Shown here: positions 8,529 through 16,365 of the stretch, piece by piece
Layout of the letters: every line of letters starts with the position of its first letter
Position numbering within the stretch: position 1 is the stretch's first letter
Assembly (NCBI GenBank): GCA_003485325.1
Contig: DMZI01000026.1
Location: 1 to 26,968 of the forward strand
Length of the DNA: 26,968 nucleotides
Direction: 5' to 3'
Origin: Desulfotomaculum sp.
GTDB taxonomy: Bacteria; Bacillota; Desulfotomaculia; Desulfotomaculales; Nap2-2B
Notes under the pieces: model-generated
Databases searched by the model: none
What the model saw: the letters and a program-made list of their open reading frames with translations, nothing else
What the model was told of the DNA's origin: nothing
Program-made: the position numbers and the translations under genes

Positions 8529-10280
8529 TTAATCCTCCACGACCTTGCCGTCGATCCGGCTTCTCTTGAAATAGTGAGTGTGAAGGAGATGATGCGATTT
8601 TTCCGAATAAGGATGCCCCAGATACTTTTCGTAGATTGCCTTAACCGAGGGGTTCTCATGCGACCGCCTCATCGGCAGGGACTTATCCTCCTGGTACAGG
8701 GTCTGGCCCCTGCGGGCCCTCATCGCCATGTCGCTGCCCCAGGGTTGTCCGCCTCCGCCGACGCACCCGCCGGGGCAGGCCATAACTTCAATAAAATGAT
8801 ATTCACATTTGCCGTTGGCCAGTTGGGCTGAAACCTTATCCATCAGTTTTCTGGCATTGCCGAGCCCGTGCGCGACAGCTACTTTCAGCTTGATGCCGTC
8901 CACATCGACTTCGGCCTCTTTTCTTCCTTTTAAGCCTCTTACGGACAGGATATCAAGGTTTTCCAGCTCACGTCCGGTGACCAAAAAATAAGCGGACCTT
9001 AAGGCCGCTTCCATAACTCCTCCCGTTGCGCCAAAAATGGTGGCGGCGCCGGTGTATTCACCAAGGGGATCGTCTGCGGGCTCGTCGGGCATTGCTTTCA
9101 AGTCGATGCCGGCTTCTTTAAGCATCCGGGCAAGTTCCCGGGTGGTCAGGACAAAGTCGACATCCTGGAAACCGCTGTCTTTCATTTCGTCCCTCAGCGC
9201 CTCAAACTTTTTGGCGGTGCAGGGCATTATGGAAACAGAAACTATTTTTTCCGGCGCAATTCCCTTTTGTTCAGCATAATAAGTCTTGGACAGAGTGCCG
9301 AACATCTGCTGCGGTGACTTGGCGGTAGACACATGTTTTCTTAAATGAGGGTAAAAAGTTTCCATAAATTTTATCCAGCCAGGGCTGCAGGATGTAATTA
9401 CAGGAAGATCTTTACCTGCTTTAATTCTTTCAACTACCTCGGTCCCCTCTTCCAGGATGGTCAAGTCTGCAGTGAAGTTCGTGTCAAAAACAGCGTCAAA
9501 TTTCAGCCTTCTCAAAGCTGCGTGCATTTTCCCCGCTACGAGTGTTCCGGGCTCCATCCCGAATTCTTCTCCCAGCATCGCCCTTATTGCAGGCGCTTCC
9601 TGAACAACTACATGCTTGTCGGGATTGTTTAACGCTTCCCAGACCGCTTCTACGCTGCTGTTTTCGTAGAGGGCGCCGACAGGGCAATAGACAGTGCACT
9701 GTCCGCAATTTACGCAGGGGCTGTTCCCCATGCCTTCACCGCTGGCAGTTGTAATTACAGTTTCAGAACTCCTTTCTGCAAAAGTTAACGCGTTTACCGT
9801 CTGGATTTCCGTACATACCTGTACACACCTGCCGCAAAGGATGCATTTGTTAGGGTCTCTGACAATTGAAACGCTGGTGGTGTCAATCGGTTTTTTATCT
9901 GTGAATTTCGGATATGTTAAATCCCTGATGCCCAAATTGGCTGCCAGCTCCTGGAGTTCGCATTTGCCGTTTTTAATACAGGTTAGGCAGTCCATATCGT
10001 GGTCGGAAATGATCAGTTCGACTACTTCTTTTCTTGTGCTTCTTACCCGCGCGCTGTTCGTTTGCACGTTCCAACCTTTTTCCAGGGGCGTTGTGCATGC
10101 CCGTGTTAAAGTGGGAAGCCCCTCAACCTCAACGACACAGACCCCGCAGGCTCCTGTCGGAATGAGGTCCGGGTGGTGGCATAAGGTTGGAATGTTGATG
10201 CCTAAAGTTTTTGCAGCGTCAAGGATGGTTGTCCCTTCGTCAAACTCTATTTCTATATTATTTATCCTTGCTTTTTCCAT
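8529..10280 (-). CDS. hydA: [FeFe]-hydrogenase catalytic subunit HydA (HndD-like), copy 2
   Basis: This 583-residue paralogue of the other HydA has the same domain order: [2Fe-2S] (Cys34, 45, 48, 62), His-Cys [4Fe-4S] (HDMDCLTC), two ferredoxin clusters (CILCGRCVQVC; CVNCGQCTVYC), then H-cluster motifs TSCSPGW, MPCTAKKFE and MACPGGCVGGGGQP and the C-terminal small-subunit-like tail. I placed the start at the ATG at 10280 because the first [2Fe-2S] cysteine and the L1 cysteine then fall at residues 34 and 298, exactly as in copy 1. A start at 10331 would add 17 residues and overlap the upstream gene by 11 bases. It is second in the transcript, ahead of hydC. The two HydA differ clearly in linkers and L3, so this is an old duplication rather than a recent one. 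Confidence 0.93.
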   Translation of the reverse strand: MEKARINNIEIEFDEGTTILDAAKTLGINIPTLCHHPDLIPTGACGVCVVEVEGLPTLTRACTTPLEKGWNVQTNSARVRSTRKEVVELIISDHDMDCLTCIKNGKCELQELAANLGIRDLTYPKFTDKKPIDTTSVSIVRDPNKCILCGRCVQVCTEIQTVNALTFAERSSETVITTASGEGMGNSPCVNCGQCTVYCPVGALYENSSVEAVWEALNNPDKHVVVQEAPAIRAMLGEEFGMEPGTLVAGKMHAALRRLKFDAVFDTNFTADLTILEEGTEVVERIKAGKDLPVITSCSPGWIKFMETFYPHLRKHVSTAKSPQQMFGTLSKTYYAEQKGIAPEKIVSVSIMPCTAKKFEALRDEMKDSGFQDVDFVLTTRELARMLKEAGIDLKAMPDEPADDPLGEYTGAATIFGATGGVMEAALRSAYFLVTGRELENLDILSVRGLKGRKEAEVDVDGIKLKVAVAHGLGNARKLMDKVSAQLANGKCEYHFIEVMACPGGCVGGGGQPWGSDMAMRARRGQTLYQEDKSLPMRRSHENPSVKAIYEKYLGHPYSEKSHHLLHTHYFKRSRIDGKVVED

Positions 10281-10320
10281 CTTCTGTTTCTTTAACCCCC
10301 TTTGGATAGTTATCTGCTGG

Positions 10321-10650
10321 TTATTTAACATGCTGCAGCAATTGGTCCTGGAAATTCTTTAATGCGCTTGAAATAGGTGAATAAGGGGCCTGACCCACCG
10401 GACAGAATGAGGTATCGCGCATTACCTTGGAAATTTTTAAAAGCTGGTCTAAATTATCCCTCTCCCCTTCAAAAGAAGCCAGACGATCAATAATTTTTAC
10501 AAGCAACGATGTGCCAACCCGGCAAGGGGCACAGTGACCGCAAGATTCGCGGTTGTAATAGTGCAGAACACTTTGCAGTACATCAACAACATCCGCGTCT
10601 TCATCCATAACTAAGGAAGCGTATTTTTTAAGCACCGTATCCTTGGACAA
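10321..10650 (-). CDS. Stand-alone NuoF C-terminal-type [4Fe-4S] protein (mini-NuoF), first gene of the hyd operon
   Basis: This 109-residue protein consists of little more than the [4Fe-4S] domain that normally ends NuoF/HydB. It has ESCGHCAPCRVGTS near the middle and the fourth cysteine in TSFCPVGQ, matching ESCGKCPPCRIGTK and ALCGLGQ in the HydB-GltD fusion. It has no FMN- or NADH-binding part. The start is a TTG at 10650, preceded by GGAGGGGG about 6 bases away. It heads the operon, 40 bases before hydA copy 2. It could be an extra electron-transfer subunit or the remnant of a once complete HydB. An intact frame, good ribosome site and conserved ligands argue for a working gene. No partner is known to me. 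Confidence 0.75.
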   Translation of the reverse strand: MSKDTVLKKYASLVMDEDADVVDVLQSVLHYYNRESCGHCAPCRVGTSLLVKIIDRLASFEGERDNLDQLLKISKVMRDTSFCPVGQAPYSPISSALKNFQDQLLQHVK

Positions 10651-10692
10651 TATTTACCCCCTCCATTCTCAATTGTTAATATTTTCTGATAT

Positions 10693-10704
10693 CTGTATAC
10701 AAAA
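10693..10704. promoter_or_regulatory. Shared motif CTGTATACAAAA upstream of the hyd operon
   Basis: The 12-mer CTGTATACAAAA (palindromic core TGTATACA) lies about 45 bases upstream of the first hyd gene. The identical 12-mer occurs at 23345-23356 upstream of hdrC. It is a candidate operator for a common regulator. The protein is unknown and chance is not excluded. Confidence 0.35.
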
Positions 10705-10713
10705 ACTATTTTT

Positions 10714-10743
10714 AATTTACCCCAAATCGTGATTTCCCGTCAA
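10714..10743 (-). promoter_or_regulatory. Possible sigma-70-type promoter of the hyd operon
   Basis: On the minus strand TTGACG (10743-10738) is followed after 18 bases by TAAATT (10719-10714). The -35 box is good and the -10 box weak. If used, the CTGTATACAAAA motif would lie just downstream of the -10 box. Confidence 0.35.
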
Positions 10744-10841
10744 GGTATTTCTTAAAGCTTTTGGACTACAGCATAAGTTGTAGATACAAAGGGAAAAGGT
10801 CTCAGATAAAAAGCTGCAGCAAAAATAATCCTTACTGTTAA

Positions 10842-11003
10842 TCGGCCAAAAAAAGAATTGTTTTAACAGTGCCAGGCGGTAAAAATGCGCTGGACATTAA
10901 AGCTGCAGGCTTGGACATTTTCCCTGATTATTTATACCATGACTTATCGCTGATTAACGACAAACATCTTAAAAGGGGGTTGTCTGGAAAGGCATATTTG
11001 TAA
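10842..11003 (+). pseudogene. Open remnant between hyd and hyp operons (possible 3' end of a lost gene)
   Basis: After a stop at 10839, 53 codons stay open to a TAA at 11001. The predicted peptide looks protein-like (VPGGKNALDIKAAGLDIFPD, then ending KRGLSGKAYL) in codon use and composition. There is no ribosome site and no good start; GTG at 10869 is the only candidate. I do not recognise it. It may be the C-terminal tail of a gene whose front was lost. The rest of the gene-free stretch 10651-11108 holds the hyd promoter region and, at 11062-11068, an AAGGAGG with no start codon after it. Confidence 0.3.
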
Positions 11004-11108
11004 TAAAACATATAGTTGCGTAAAAATAAATAAAAGCTGGGAAGAGAAGACAGTATAGCTTAAGGAGGAAATAAACTATTTCCGGCGAATTTTCGAAAAA
11101 GGGGGCGA

Positions 11109-13430
11109 ATGGACTTGGCCGGAAAGACAGGTTCAGAGACAAAAAAAATAACCCGTTACCGCCTTCTTATCAAAGGCGTTGTCCAGGGGGTTGGCTTTCG
11201 CCCCTTTGTCTATAACCTCGCGCTTGCCCTGGGTATTAAAGGAAGTGTTCTAAATTCAGGAGAAGGGCTTGTTATAGAGGCTGAAGGTGAGGAGCAGGAT
11301 ATTCGCAACTTTTTAAAGGAGTTAAAAGAAAACGCTCCTCGCCTGGCAAAGATCAGCAATTATCAGGAAATCGAGCTGCACCCATGCGGGTACAGGTCCT
11401 TTGTTATACTTAAAAGTGCGCCCGGGAATGATAAAGAAGCTCTTATACCTCCGGATGTGGCTACGTGCCCTGAATGCACTAAAGAAATATTTGACCCGCA
11501 GGACAGGCATTATCAATATCCTTTTACGAACTGCACCAATTGCGGTCCCCGTTTTACGGTAATTAACGAAGTACCCTACGACAGGCCAAAAACTTCGATG
11601 GCCGTATTCAGGATATGCGATGAGTGCGCCCGTGAATATTCCGACCCTGTCGACCGCAGGTTCCATGCCCAGCCTATAGCCTGTCCAAAGTGCGGGCCCC
11701 GGGTGGAAGTCATTAACCGTCAGGGAGTAAGAATTGACGTTCTGAAGGGGTGGCTGGAGCTCTGCTGGGACATCCTGAAGGAGGGTAAAATCCTGGCCCT
11801 GAAAGGATTGGGCGGTTTTCACCTGATCTGCAACGCGAAAAACAACGAGGCCGTAAAGGTTTTACGCAGGCGAAAGGGTAGGGATGCAAAGCCGTTTGCA
11901 GTAATGGGCAGGGATTTGGAAACCGTTCAGAAATATTGTCTGACCAGTCAACGGGAGGCTGAATTGCTCTGTTCGTCTCAGGCGCCAATAGTTATTTTAA
12001 GGAAGAGAACATCCTGCATGCTTCCGGGGGAACTTGCTCCCAACCTTAAAACACTTGGTTTTATGCTGCCCTATACTCCTTTGCACCATTTACTGTTAAA
12101 CGGACCTTTTGACGTTCTGGTAATGACCAGCGGCAACTACAGCAGCCTTCCTCTGGTTAAGGAAAACAGCAGGGCGCTTTCGGAACTTCATGAAATTGCG
12201 GACTTTTTCCTGACGCATGACCGGGAAATAGTCAACCGGTGTGATGATTCACTGGTCAGGGTTATAGACGGGGAAGAACAAATTTACCGCCGGTCGCGCG
12301 GATATGTTCCAGGATATTTATCTGTCCGGCGGGAGAGCAAGGCCCCGGTTATCCTCGGCGTAGGCGGAGAGATGAAGAATAGCTTTTGCCTGCTCAAGAA
12401 AGAGCAGGCTTTTATGAGTCAGTACATCGGAGAAATCGACAGTATGGAAGGCGAAGAAAATCTTTTTGCCAGCCTTTCCAACTTTCAAAAACTTATTGGA
12501 GTAAAACCTGAAATTGTTGCTTACGACAGTCACCCGGGCTACCACTCGGCGCAGGTGGCCCTTAAAATTTACGCCGCGGCATATGAACAAATCCAGCACC
12601 ATCACGCTCATTTGGCCAGCTGCATGGCTGACAACGAAATGGATAACGAGGAAGTTATCGGGATTATTCTGGATGGAACCGGATATGGCCCCGACGGCAA
12701 TCTTTGGGGATTTGAGGTCTTGACCGGTAATTATTCCGGCTTTAAACGCTGGTATCATCTTGCTTATGTTCCACTGCCAGGTGGGGATATGGCTATCCGG
12801 CATCCCTGGCGGACAGCGGTGGCTTATCTGGCAACCTTTCTTCAGGAAAGAGGAAAAAAGTATGCCGCAATGCTTTTTAAGGATAAAAAGGTAGATATAA
12901 TTGAAAAAATGGTTGCCAGGGGTTTTAATTCACCTTTGTCTTCCGGTTGCGGTCGGCTTTTTGACGCAGTATCCGCTCTGACAGGAATTTGCCTGGAGAA
13001 CACCTATGAGGGGCAGGCCGCAATTGAGCTGGGAGAGGTGGCCCTGGAACCCGAAGAAGGCTTTTGTTTCCAGCCGTACCCTTATGAGATTAGGGATGGA
13101 ATCGTTTTCCCCGGCGGTATTATAGAAGAAATTTTAAAAGATAAATTTTCCGGTGTGCCTGCTGAAATTATTTCGACCAAATTTCATCAGACCATGGTCC
13201 ATATCATCGTTGAACTTACGGAAAGAACCGCCGCAGTAACAGGCCTGAAAAAAGTAGTTTTAAGCGGAGGGACCTGGCAGAATTCATATCTTCTGCAGGC
13301 TGTCAAAAGGTTGTTAAAAGCGCGCGGCTACCAGGTTCTGACTCACAGCCGTGCACCGGCCAACGATGGAGGAATTGCCCTGGGGCAGGTTATGATTGCA
13401 AACTGGAGGTGGCAGGAAAAGTGTGTTTAG
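11109..13430 (+). CDS. hypF: Carbamoyltransferase HypF for [NiFe]-hydrogenase maturation
   Basis: HypF uses carbamoyl phosphate and ATP to make the thiocarbamate on HypE that becomes the cyanide ligands of the [NiFe] centre. At 773 residues it is full length. It has an acylphosphatase-like domain (about 17-105, GVVQGVGFRPFVYN), zinc-finger-like Cys pairs (CPECTKE, CTNCGPRF, CDECARE, CPKCGPR; about 117-195), a YrdC-like domain (about 200-390), and a Kae1/TobZ-like carbamoyltransferase domain with HHHAHLASCMADNE and DGTGYGPDGNLWGFE. The ATG at 11109 has a GGGGG only 3 bases before it; a TTG two codons later (11115) has better spacing, so the start is slightly uncertain. It is the first gene of hypFCDE, and hypC overlaps its end by 10 bases. 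Confidence 0.95.
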   Translation: MDLAGKTGSETKKITRYRLLIKGVVQGVGFRPFVYNLALALGIKGSVLNSGEGLVIEAEGEEQDIRNFLKELKENAPRLAKISNYQEIELHPCGYRSFVILKSAPGNDKEALIPPDVATCPECTKEIFDPQDRHYQYPFTNCTNCGPRFTVINEVPYDRPKTSMAVFRICDECAREYSDPVDRRFHAQPIACPKCGPRVEVINRQGVRIDVLKGWLELCWDILKEGKILALKGLGGFHLICNAKNNEAVKVLRRRKGRDAKPFAVMGRDLETVQKYCLTSQREAELLCSSQAPIVILRKRTSCMLPGELAPNLKTLGFMLPYTPLHHLLLNGPFDVLVMTSGNYSSLPLVKENSRALSELHEIADFFLTHDREIVNRCDDSLVRVIDGEEQIYRRSRGYVPGYLSVRRESKAPVILGVGGEMKNSFCLLKKEQAFMSQYIGEIDSMEGEENLFASLSNFQKLIGVKPEIVAYDSHPGYHSAQVALKIYAAAYEQIQHHHAHLASCMADNEMDNEEVIGIILDGTGYGPDGNLWGFEVLTGNYSGFKRWYHLAYVPLPGGDMAIRHPWRTAVAYLATFLQERGKKYAAMLFKDKKVDIIEKMVARGFNSPLSSGCGRLFDAVSALTGICLENTYEGQAAIELGEVALEPEEGFCFQPYPYEIRDGIVFPGGIIEEILKDKFSGVPAEIISTKFHQTMVHIIVELTERTAAVTGLKKVVLSGGTWQNSYLLQAVKRLLKARGYQVLTHSRAPANDGGIALGQVMIANWRWQEKCV

Positions 13431-13654
13431 GTATTCCCGGTCAGGTTGTAACGGTTGACAGGCTAAAGAACTGGGCGGTTGTTGAAAGCTTTGGCGTTCA
13501 AAAGAAGGTCAGCATTCATTTAATAGACGAGGAAGTAGTTCAGGGTGAATACCTGATGGTGCACGCGGGATGCGCTATAGGAAAAATTAACGTTGATGAC
13601 GCGCAGGAAACTTTAAAGCTTTTTGAGGAGGCTTACTTTGATAAACAGGAATGA
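13421..13654 (+). CDS. hypC: Hydrogenase assembly chaperone HypC
   Basis: This 77-residue HypC/HupF chaperone carries the Fe(CN)2CO group with HypD and hands it to the hydrogenase large-subunit precursor. The N-terminus (M)CLGIPGQVV is diagnostic: Cys2 is essential and must follow the start codon. I therefore place the start at the GTG at 13421, not at an in-frame ATG 12 bases earlier that would bury the cysteine. GGAGGT lies 10 bases upstream, inside hypF. The gene overlaps hypF by 10 bases and hypD by 17, so the three are translationally coupled. Confidence 0.93.
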   Translation: MCLGIPGQVVTVDRLKNWAVVESFGVQKKVSIHLIDEEVVQGEYLMVHAGCAIGKINVDDAQETLKLFEEAYFDKQE

Positions 13655-14741
13655 TCCGGAAATCGGCAAAAAAGTTTTGCAAAAACTCGCCGGCCTTGCT
13701 GATCAGGCTGCACGCGAATTGGGACGGCCGCCGGTTTTGATGGAAATCTGCGGTACGCATACGGTAGCCGTTTCAAGAAGCGGTATCCGGAGTCTTTTAA
13801 AGGATTGTCTTGTACTGAAAAGCGGTCCCGGATGTCCGGTCTGTGTAACCGATCAGAGTGACATAGACAGGATAATTCTTTTGTCGCGTCAGCCCGGCGT
13901 TGTAATTGCAACCTTCGGTGATATGCTGCGCGTTCCCGGGACATATTCTTCACTGGAACAGGAGCGGGCGCGGCAGGCAAAGGCGGAGATCTTTTACTCT
14001 CCGTTGGAAGCCGTTGATTTTGCCGAAAAGTACCCGGGGGAACAGGTTGTTTTTTTAGGAATCGGTTTTGAAACAACTACGCCGGCCATCGCCCTGAGCA
14101 TCAGGCAGGCGAGAAAGCAGGGTTTGCCTAACTATTCTGTTTTCTCCATAAATAAGGTTGTTCCTCCGGTAATGAAGGTGCTCCTTAGCGATTCCGAACT
14201 GGGGGTAGATGGTTTTATCCTGCCGGGTCATGTATGTACTATAACGGGGAGGAAAGCCTTCGACTTTATTTCTGCCGAGTATAACAAACCGGCTGTAATT
14301 GCCGGGTTTGAGCCGGTGGATGTCTTGGAAGCCGTCTGTCTTTTGTTGAAACAGATTATCGAGCGGCAAGCCCGGACGGTTAACGGATATACAAGGCTTG
14401 TTCAGGAAGAGGGGAACAAGAAGGCCAGGGAAATAATGAACCAGATTTTCGACCCTGCAGACGTCTACTGGCGCGGCTTCGGCCTTGTAGAGGGCAGCGG
14501 CCTGAAAATTAATCGGGATTATGCGGACTATGACGCCAGCCTCAGGTTTCCTGTTGAAATTGACACGGTATCTTCACAAAGCAATTTTGGCTGTGCATGC
14601 GGGGATGTCTTAAAGGGGAAAATTAATCCCGGGGATTGTCCTTTGTTTGCCAAAAGATGCACTCCGTTATGGCCGGTGGGGCCGTGTATGGTTTCTTCCG
14701 AAGGCGCCTGCGCCGCCTACTATCAATACGAGTTAAGTTAA
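13638..14741 (+). CDS. hypD: Hydrogenase maturation protein HypD
   Basis: This 367-residue Fe-S protein is the scaffold on which the Fe(CN)2CO moiety is assembled with HypC. Visible motifs are CGTHT, the GPGCPVCVT loop, GFETTTPA, and the C-terminal Cys-rich part FGCACGDVLKG...CPLFAKRCTP...GPCMVSSEGAC that binds the [4Fe-4S] cluster. The start is a TTG at 13638 with GAGGAGG 6 bases upstream; an earlier in-frame TTG at 13623 lies before that site and is unlikely. It begins inside hypC and is followed 35 bases later by hypE. Confidence 0.95.
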   Translation: MINRNDPEIGKKVLQKLAGLADQAARELGRPPVLMEICGTHTVAVSRSGIRSLLKDCLVLKSGPGCPVCVTDQSDIDRIILLSRQPGVVIATFGDMLRVPGTYSSLEQERARQAKAEIFYSPLEAVDFAEKYPGEQVVFLGIGFETTTPAIALSIRQARKQGLPNYSVFSINKVVPPVMKVLLSDSELGVDGFILPGHVCTITGRKAFDFISAEYNKPAVIAGFEPVDVLEAVCLLLKQIIERQARTVNGYTRLVQEEGNKKAREIMNQIFDPADVYWRGFGLVEGSGLKINRDYADYDASLRFPVEIDTVSSQSNFGCACGDVLKGKINPGDCPLFAKRCTPLWPVGPCMVSSEGACAAYYQYELS

Positions 14742-14776
14742 TATAAAGAAAATTGGAAAGTAGAGGGTGATAGTTT

Positions 14777-15790
14777 TTGCAGGGTAAACATGACATAGTG
14801 CTGCTCAGCCACGGGGATGGAGGGCTGCTGACCCACCGGTTGTTAGAGAAATACTTTTTGCCGTTTTTTAAAAATGAGATTCTGGAAAGCCTGACCGACG
14901 CAGCCTGTTTTCTGGTCCAACCAGGGAGGATGGCGGTAACGACAGATTCTTTTGTTGTCGATCCGATCTTTTTCCCGGGCGGTGATCTCGGCAAACTGGC
15001 TGTTTGCGGTACAATCAATGATCTTGCCGTCAGTGGGGCAAAACCTTCCTATTTGGCTGCATCTTTCATCCTCGAAGAAGGTTTTGCGCTGTCTGAGCTG
15101 GAAAGGATAATCGAATCAATGTCCCTGGCCTGCAAAGAGGCTGATGTACAGGTTGTTACAGGTGATACAAAGGTGGTCGGCAGGGGACAGGCGGATAAAG
15201 TTTATATAACGACTACCGGCATAGGATACGTACTGCCTGAAGCAAATCTGGCCTACTTCCGGATAAAACCCGGCGACGCGGTCCTGGTTAACGGCCCGTT
15301 GGGAGAGCATGGCCTGGCCATTATGCTTCAGCGGGAGTCCCTTGGTTTGGAAAACAAGGTTTTCAGCGACTGCGCCCCCTTAAACAAGCTAATTGAGCCC
15401 CTTTTAAAACGCTTTCCGGGTATAAAATTTATGCGCGATTTAACCAGAGGCGGCTTGGCGACTACAGCCAAGGAAATTGCTCTGGCTTCCGGCCTGGACA
15501 TTTGGTTTGACGAAACCAGCCTTCCTATCGGAAAAACTGTCAAGGGGATTACAGAACTCCTGGGGTTGGACCCCCTTTATCTGGCCAATGAGGGTAAGTT
15601 TTTAGCTATAGTAGAAGCCCGTGAGGCGGAAGGCGTCTTAAGTTATCTGAAGAATGACTGCAGAGCGAAAGAAGCCTGCATCATCGGGGAAATAGGACCG
15701 GGCAGGGGAGATGTCTGCCTTAAAACTGCGCTTGGCGGCGCAAGAAAATTAAATATGCTCGCCAGCTCTCCGCTGCCAAGGATCTGTTAA
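14777..15790 (+). CDS. hypE: Hydrogenase maturation protein HypE
   Basis: This 337-residue member of the PurM/SelD-like ATP-binding family dehydrates the carbamoyl group delivered by HypF to a thiocyanate on its C-terminal cysteine. The protein ends with PRIC, the expected modified cysteine at the last residue. ATP-binding region motifs include GGLLTHRL, AVCGTINDLAVSGA and MRDLTRGGLAT. The start is a TTG at 14777 with GAGGGTGA about 7 bases before it; no ATG fits the frame. It is the last gene of hypFCDE. The C-terminal PRIC rules out SelD, a relevant alternative because this window also encodes a selenoprotein. Confidence 0.95.
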   Translation: MQGKHDIVLLSHGDGGLLTHRLLEKYFLPFFKNEILESLTDAACFLVQPGRMAVTTDSFVVDPIFFPGGDLGKLAVCGTINDLAVSGAKPSYLAASFILEEGFALSELERIIESMSLACKEADVQVVTGDTKVVGRGQADKVYITTTGIGYVLPEANLAYFRIKPGDAVLVNGPLGEHGLAIMLQRESLGLENKVFSDCAPLNKLIEPLLKRFPGIKFMRDLTRGGLATTAKEIALASGLDIWFDETSLPIGKTVKGITELLGLDPLYLANEGKFLAIVEAREAEGVLSYLKNDCRAKEACIIGEIGPGRGDVCLKTALGGARKLNMLASSPLPRIC

Positions 15791-15797
15791 TCTGCGT

Positions 15798-15826
15798 AAA
15801 AAAAACCGGCTGCGTCTTGGACAGCC
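15798..15826 (-). terminator. Short terminator between convergent hypE and nfu
   Basis: On the minus strand a 5-bp stem GGCTG/CAGCC with a 9-base loop is followed two bases later by a T8 run (plus-strand A run at 15798-15805). It suits transcription from the small Nfu gene. The T stretch on the plus side is poor. Confidence 0.5.
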
Positions 15827-15865
15827 TGCTTATTTTATAACGGAGATATTTCCAAAAGACTATCT

Positions 15866-16087
15866 TTAAACTGCAACAACACTTTTTACTTCAGGAAGTT
15901 CTTTTTTTAGAACTTGCTCTATTCCGTTTTTCAGAGTCATAGCAGAAGCTGGACAACCTCCACAGGCTCCCCTCAACCTGACCTGTACTACGCCTTCAGG
16001 ACTAACGTCAACAAGCTCAACATCTCCACCATCTCTTTGGAGAAAAGGTCTGACTTTATTCAATGCTTCCTGTACCTTTTCCTTCAT
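15866..16087 (-). CDS. NifU C-terminal-type iron-sulfur scaffold (Nfu)
   Basis: This 73-residue protein consists only of the Nfu domain. It has the hallmark LRGACGGCPASAMTLKNGIE, whose CxxC holds a transient [4Fe-4S] cluster in a dimer for transfer to target proteins. FLQRDGGDVELVDV near the start is also typical. The ATG at 16087 is preceded by GGAGGG 11 bases upstream. It is a single-gene unit, convergent with hypE, between two loci that need many Fe-S clusters. It probably serves general Fe-S delivery rather than nitrogen fixation, since no nif genes are in view. Confidence 0.9.
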   Translation of the reverse strand: MKEKVQEALNKVRPFLQRDGGDVELVDVSPEGVVQVRLRGACGGCPASAMTLKNGIEQVLKKELPEVKSVVAV

Positions 16088-16181
16088 TAGTTACAACTCC
16101 CTCCGGTACAATAGATTAATCAAGCGACAATAAATTCATTATACATTTAAACACTGCCGGTGGCAAAAAGAATATATTAAT

Positions 16182-16195
16182 AAAACATATGTTTT
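16182..16195. promoter_or_regulatory. AT-rich dyad upstream of nfu
   Basis: A perfect palindrome AAAACATATGTTTT sits in a very AT-rich stretch about 95 bases upstream of the Nfu start. It could be an operator or simply part of an AT-rich promoter region. No regulator can be named. Confidence 0.25.
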
Positions 16196-16213
16196 TAATA
16201 AATATATTTTATT

Positions 16214-16260
16214 AATGCTTAACCTCGGGTTCACTTCACTCGTTCATTGAATGAAAGTAC
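16214..16260. repeat. Repeat family R1, fragment D
   Basis: ATGCTTAACCTCGGGTTCAC followed by ACTCGTTCATTGAATGAA matches the middle of copies A (near 70-95) and C (near 2512-2545). It is a short, decayed copy lying between nfu and the flxA terminator. Confidence 0.6.
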
Positions 16261-16308
16261 TTACATTCACATCATCTGATGGCGCTTTTTTTACAGTATA
16301 AATGTCTA

Positions 16309-16341
16309 ATAAAAAAGCAGCCGTAGTTACTCGACTGCTTT
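16309..16341 (-). terminator. Terminator of the hdr-flx operon
   Basis: On the minus strand a 10-bp stem (AAAGCAGTCG with CGGCTGCTTT, one G-T pair) and an 8-base loop are followed by a T run. It lies 25 bases after the flxA stop codon. Confidence 0.88.
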
Positions 16342-16365
16342 AATTGATTATTTTTTATCGTAGGT

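Noticed and set aside
10690..10705. Rex-type NADH-sensing operator upstream of hyd
   Set aside because: The palindrome TGTATACA does not resemble the TTGTGA-N6-TCACAA pattern of Rex sites.
14777..15790. selD (selenophosphate synthetase) for the nearby selenoprotein
   Set aside because: The protein ends in PRIC and sits in hypFCDE, which identifies HypE; the N-terminal Sec/Cys loop of SelD is missing.
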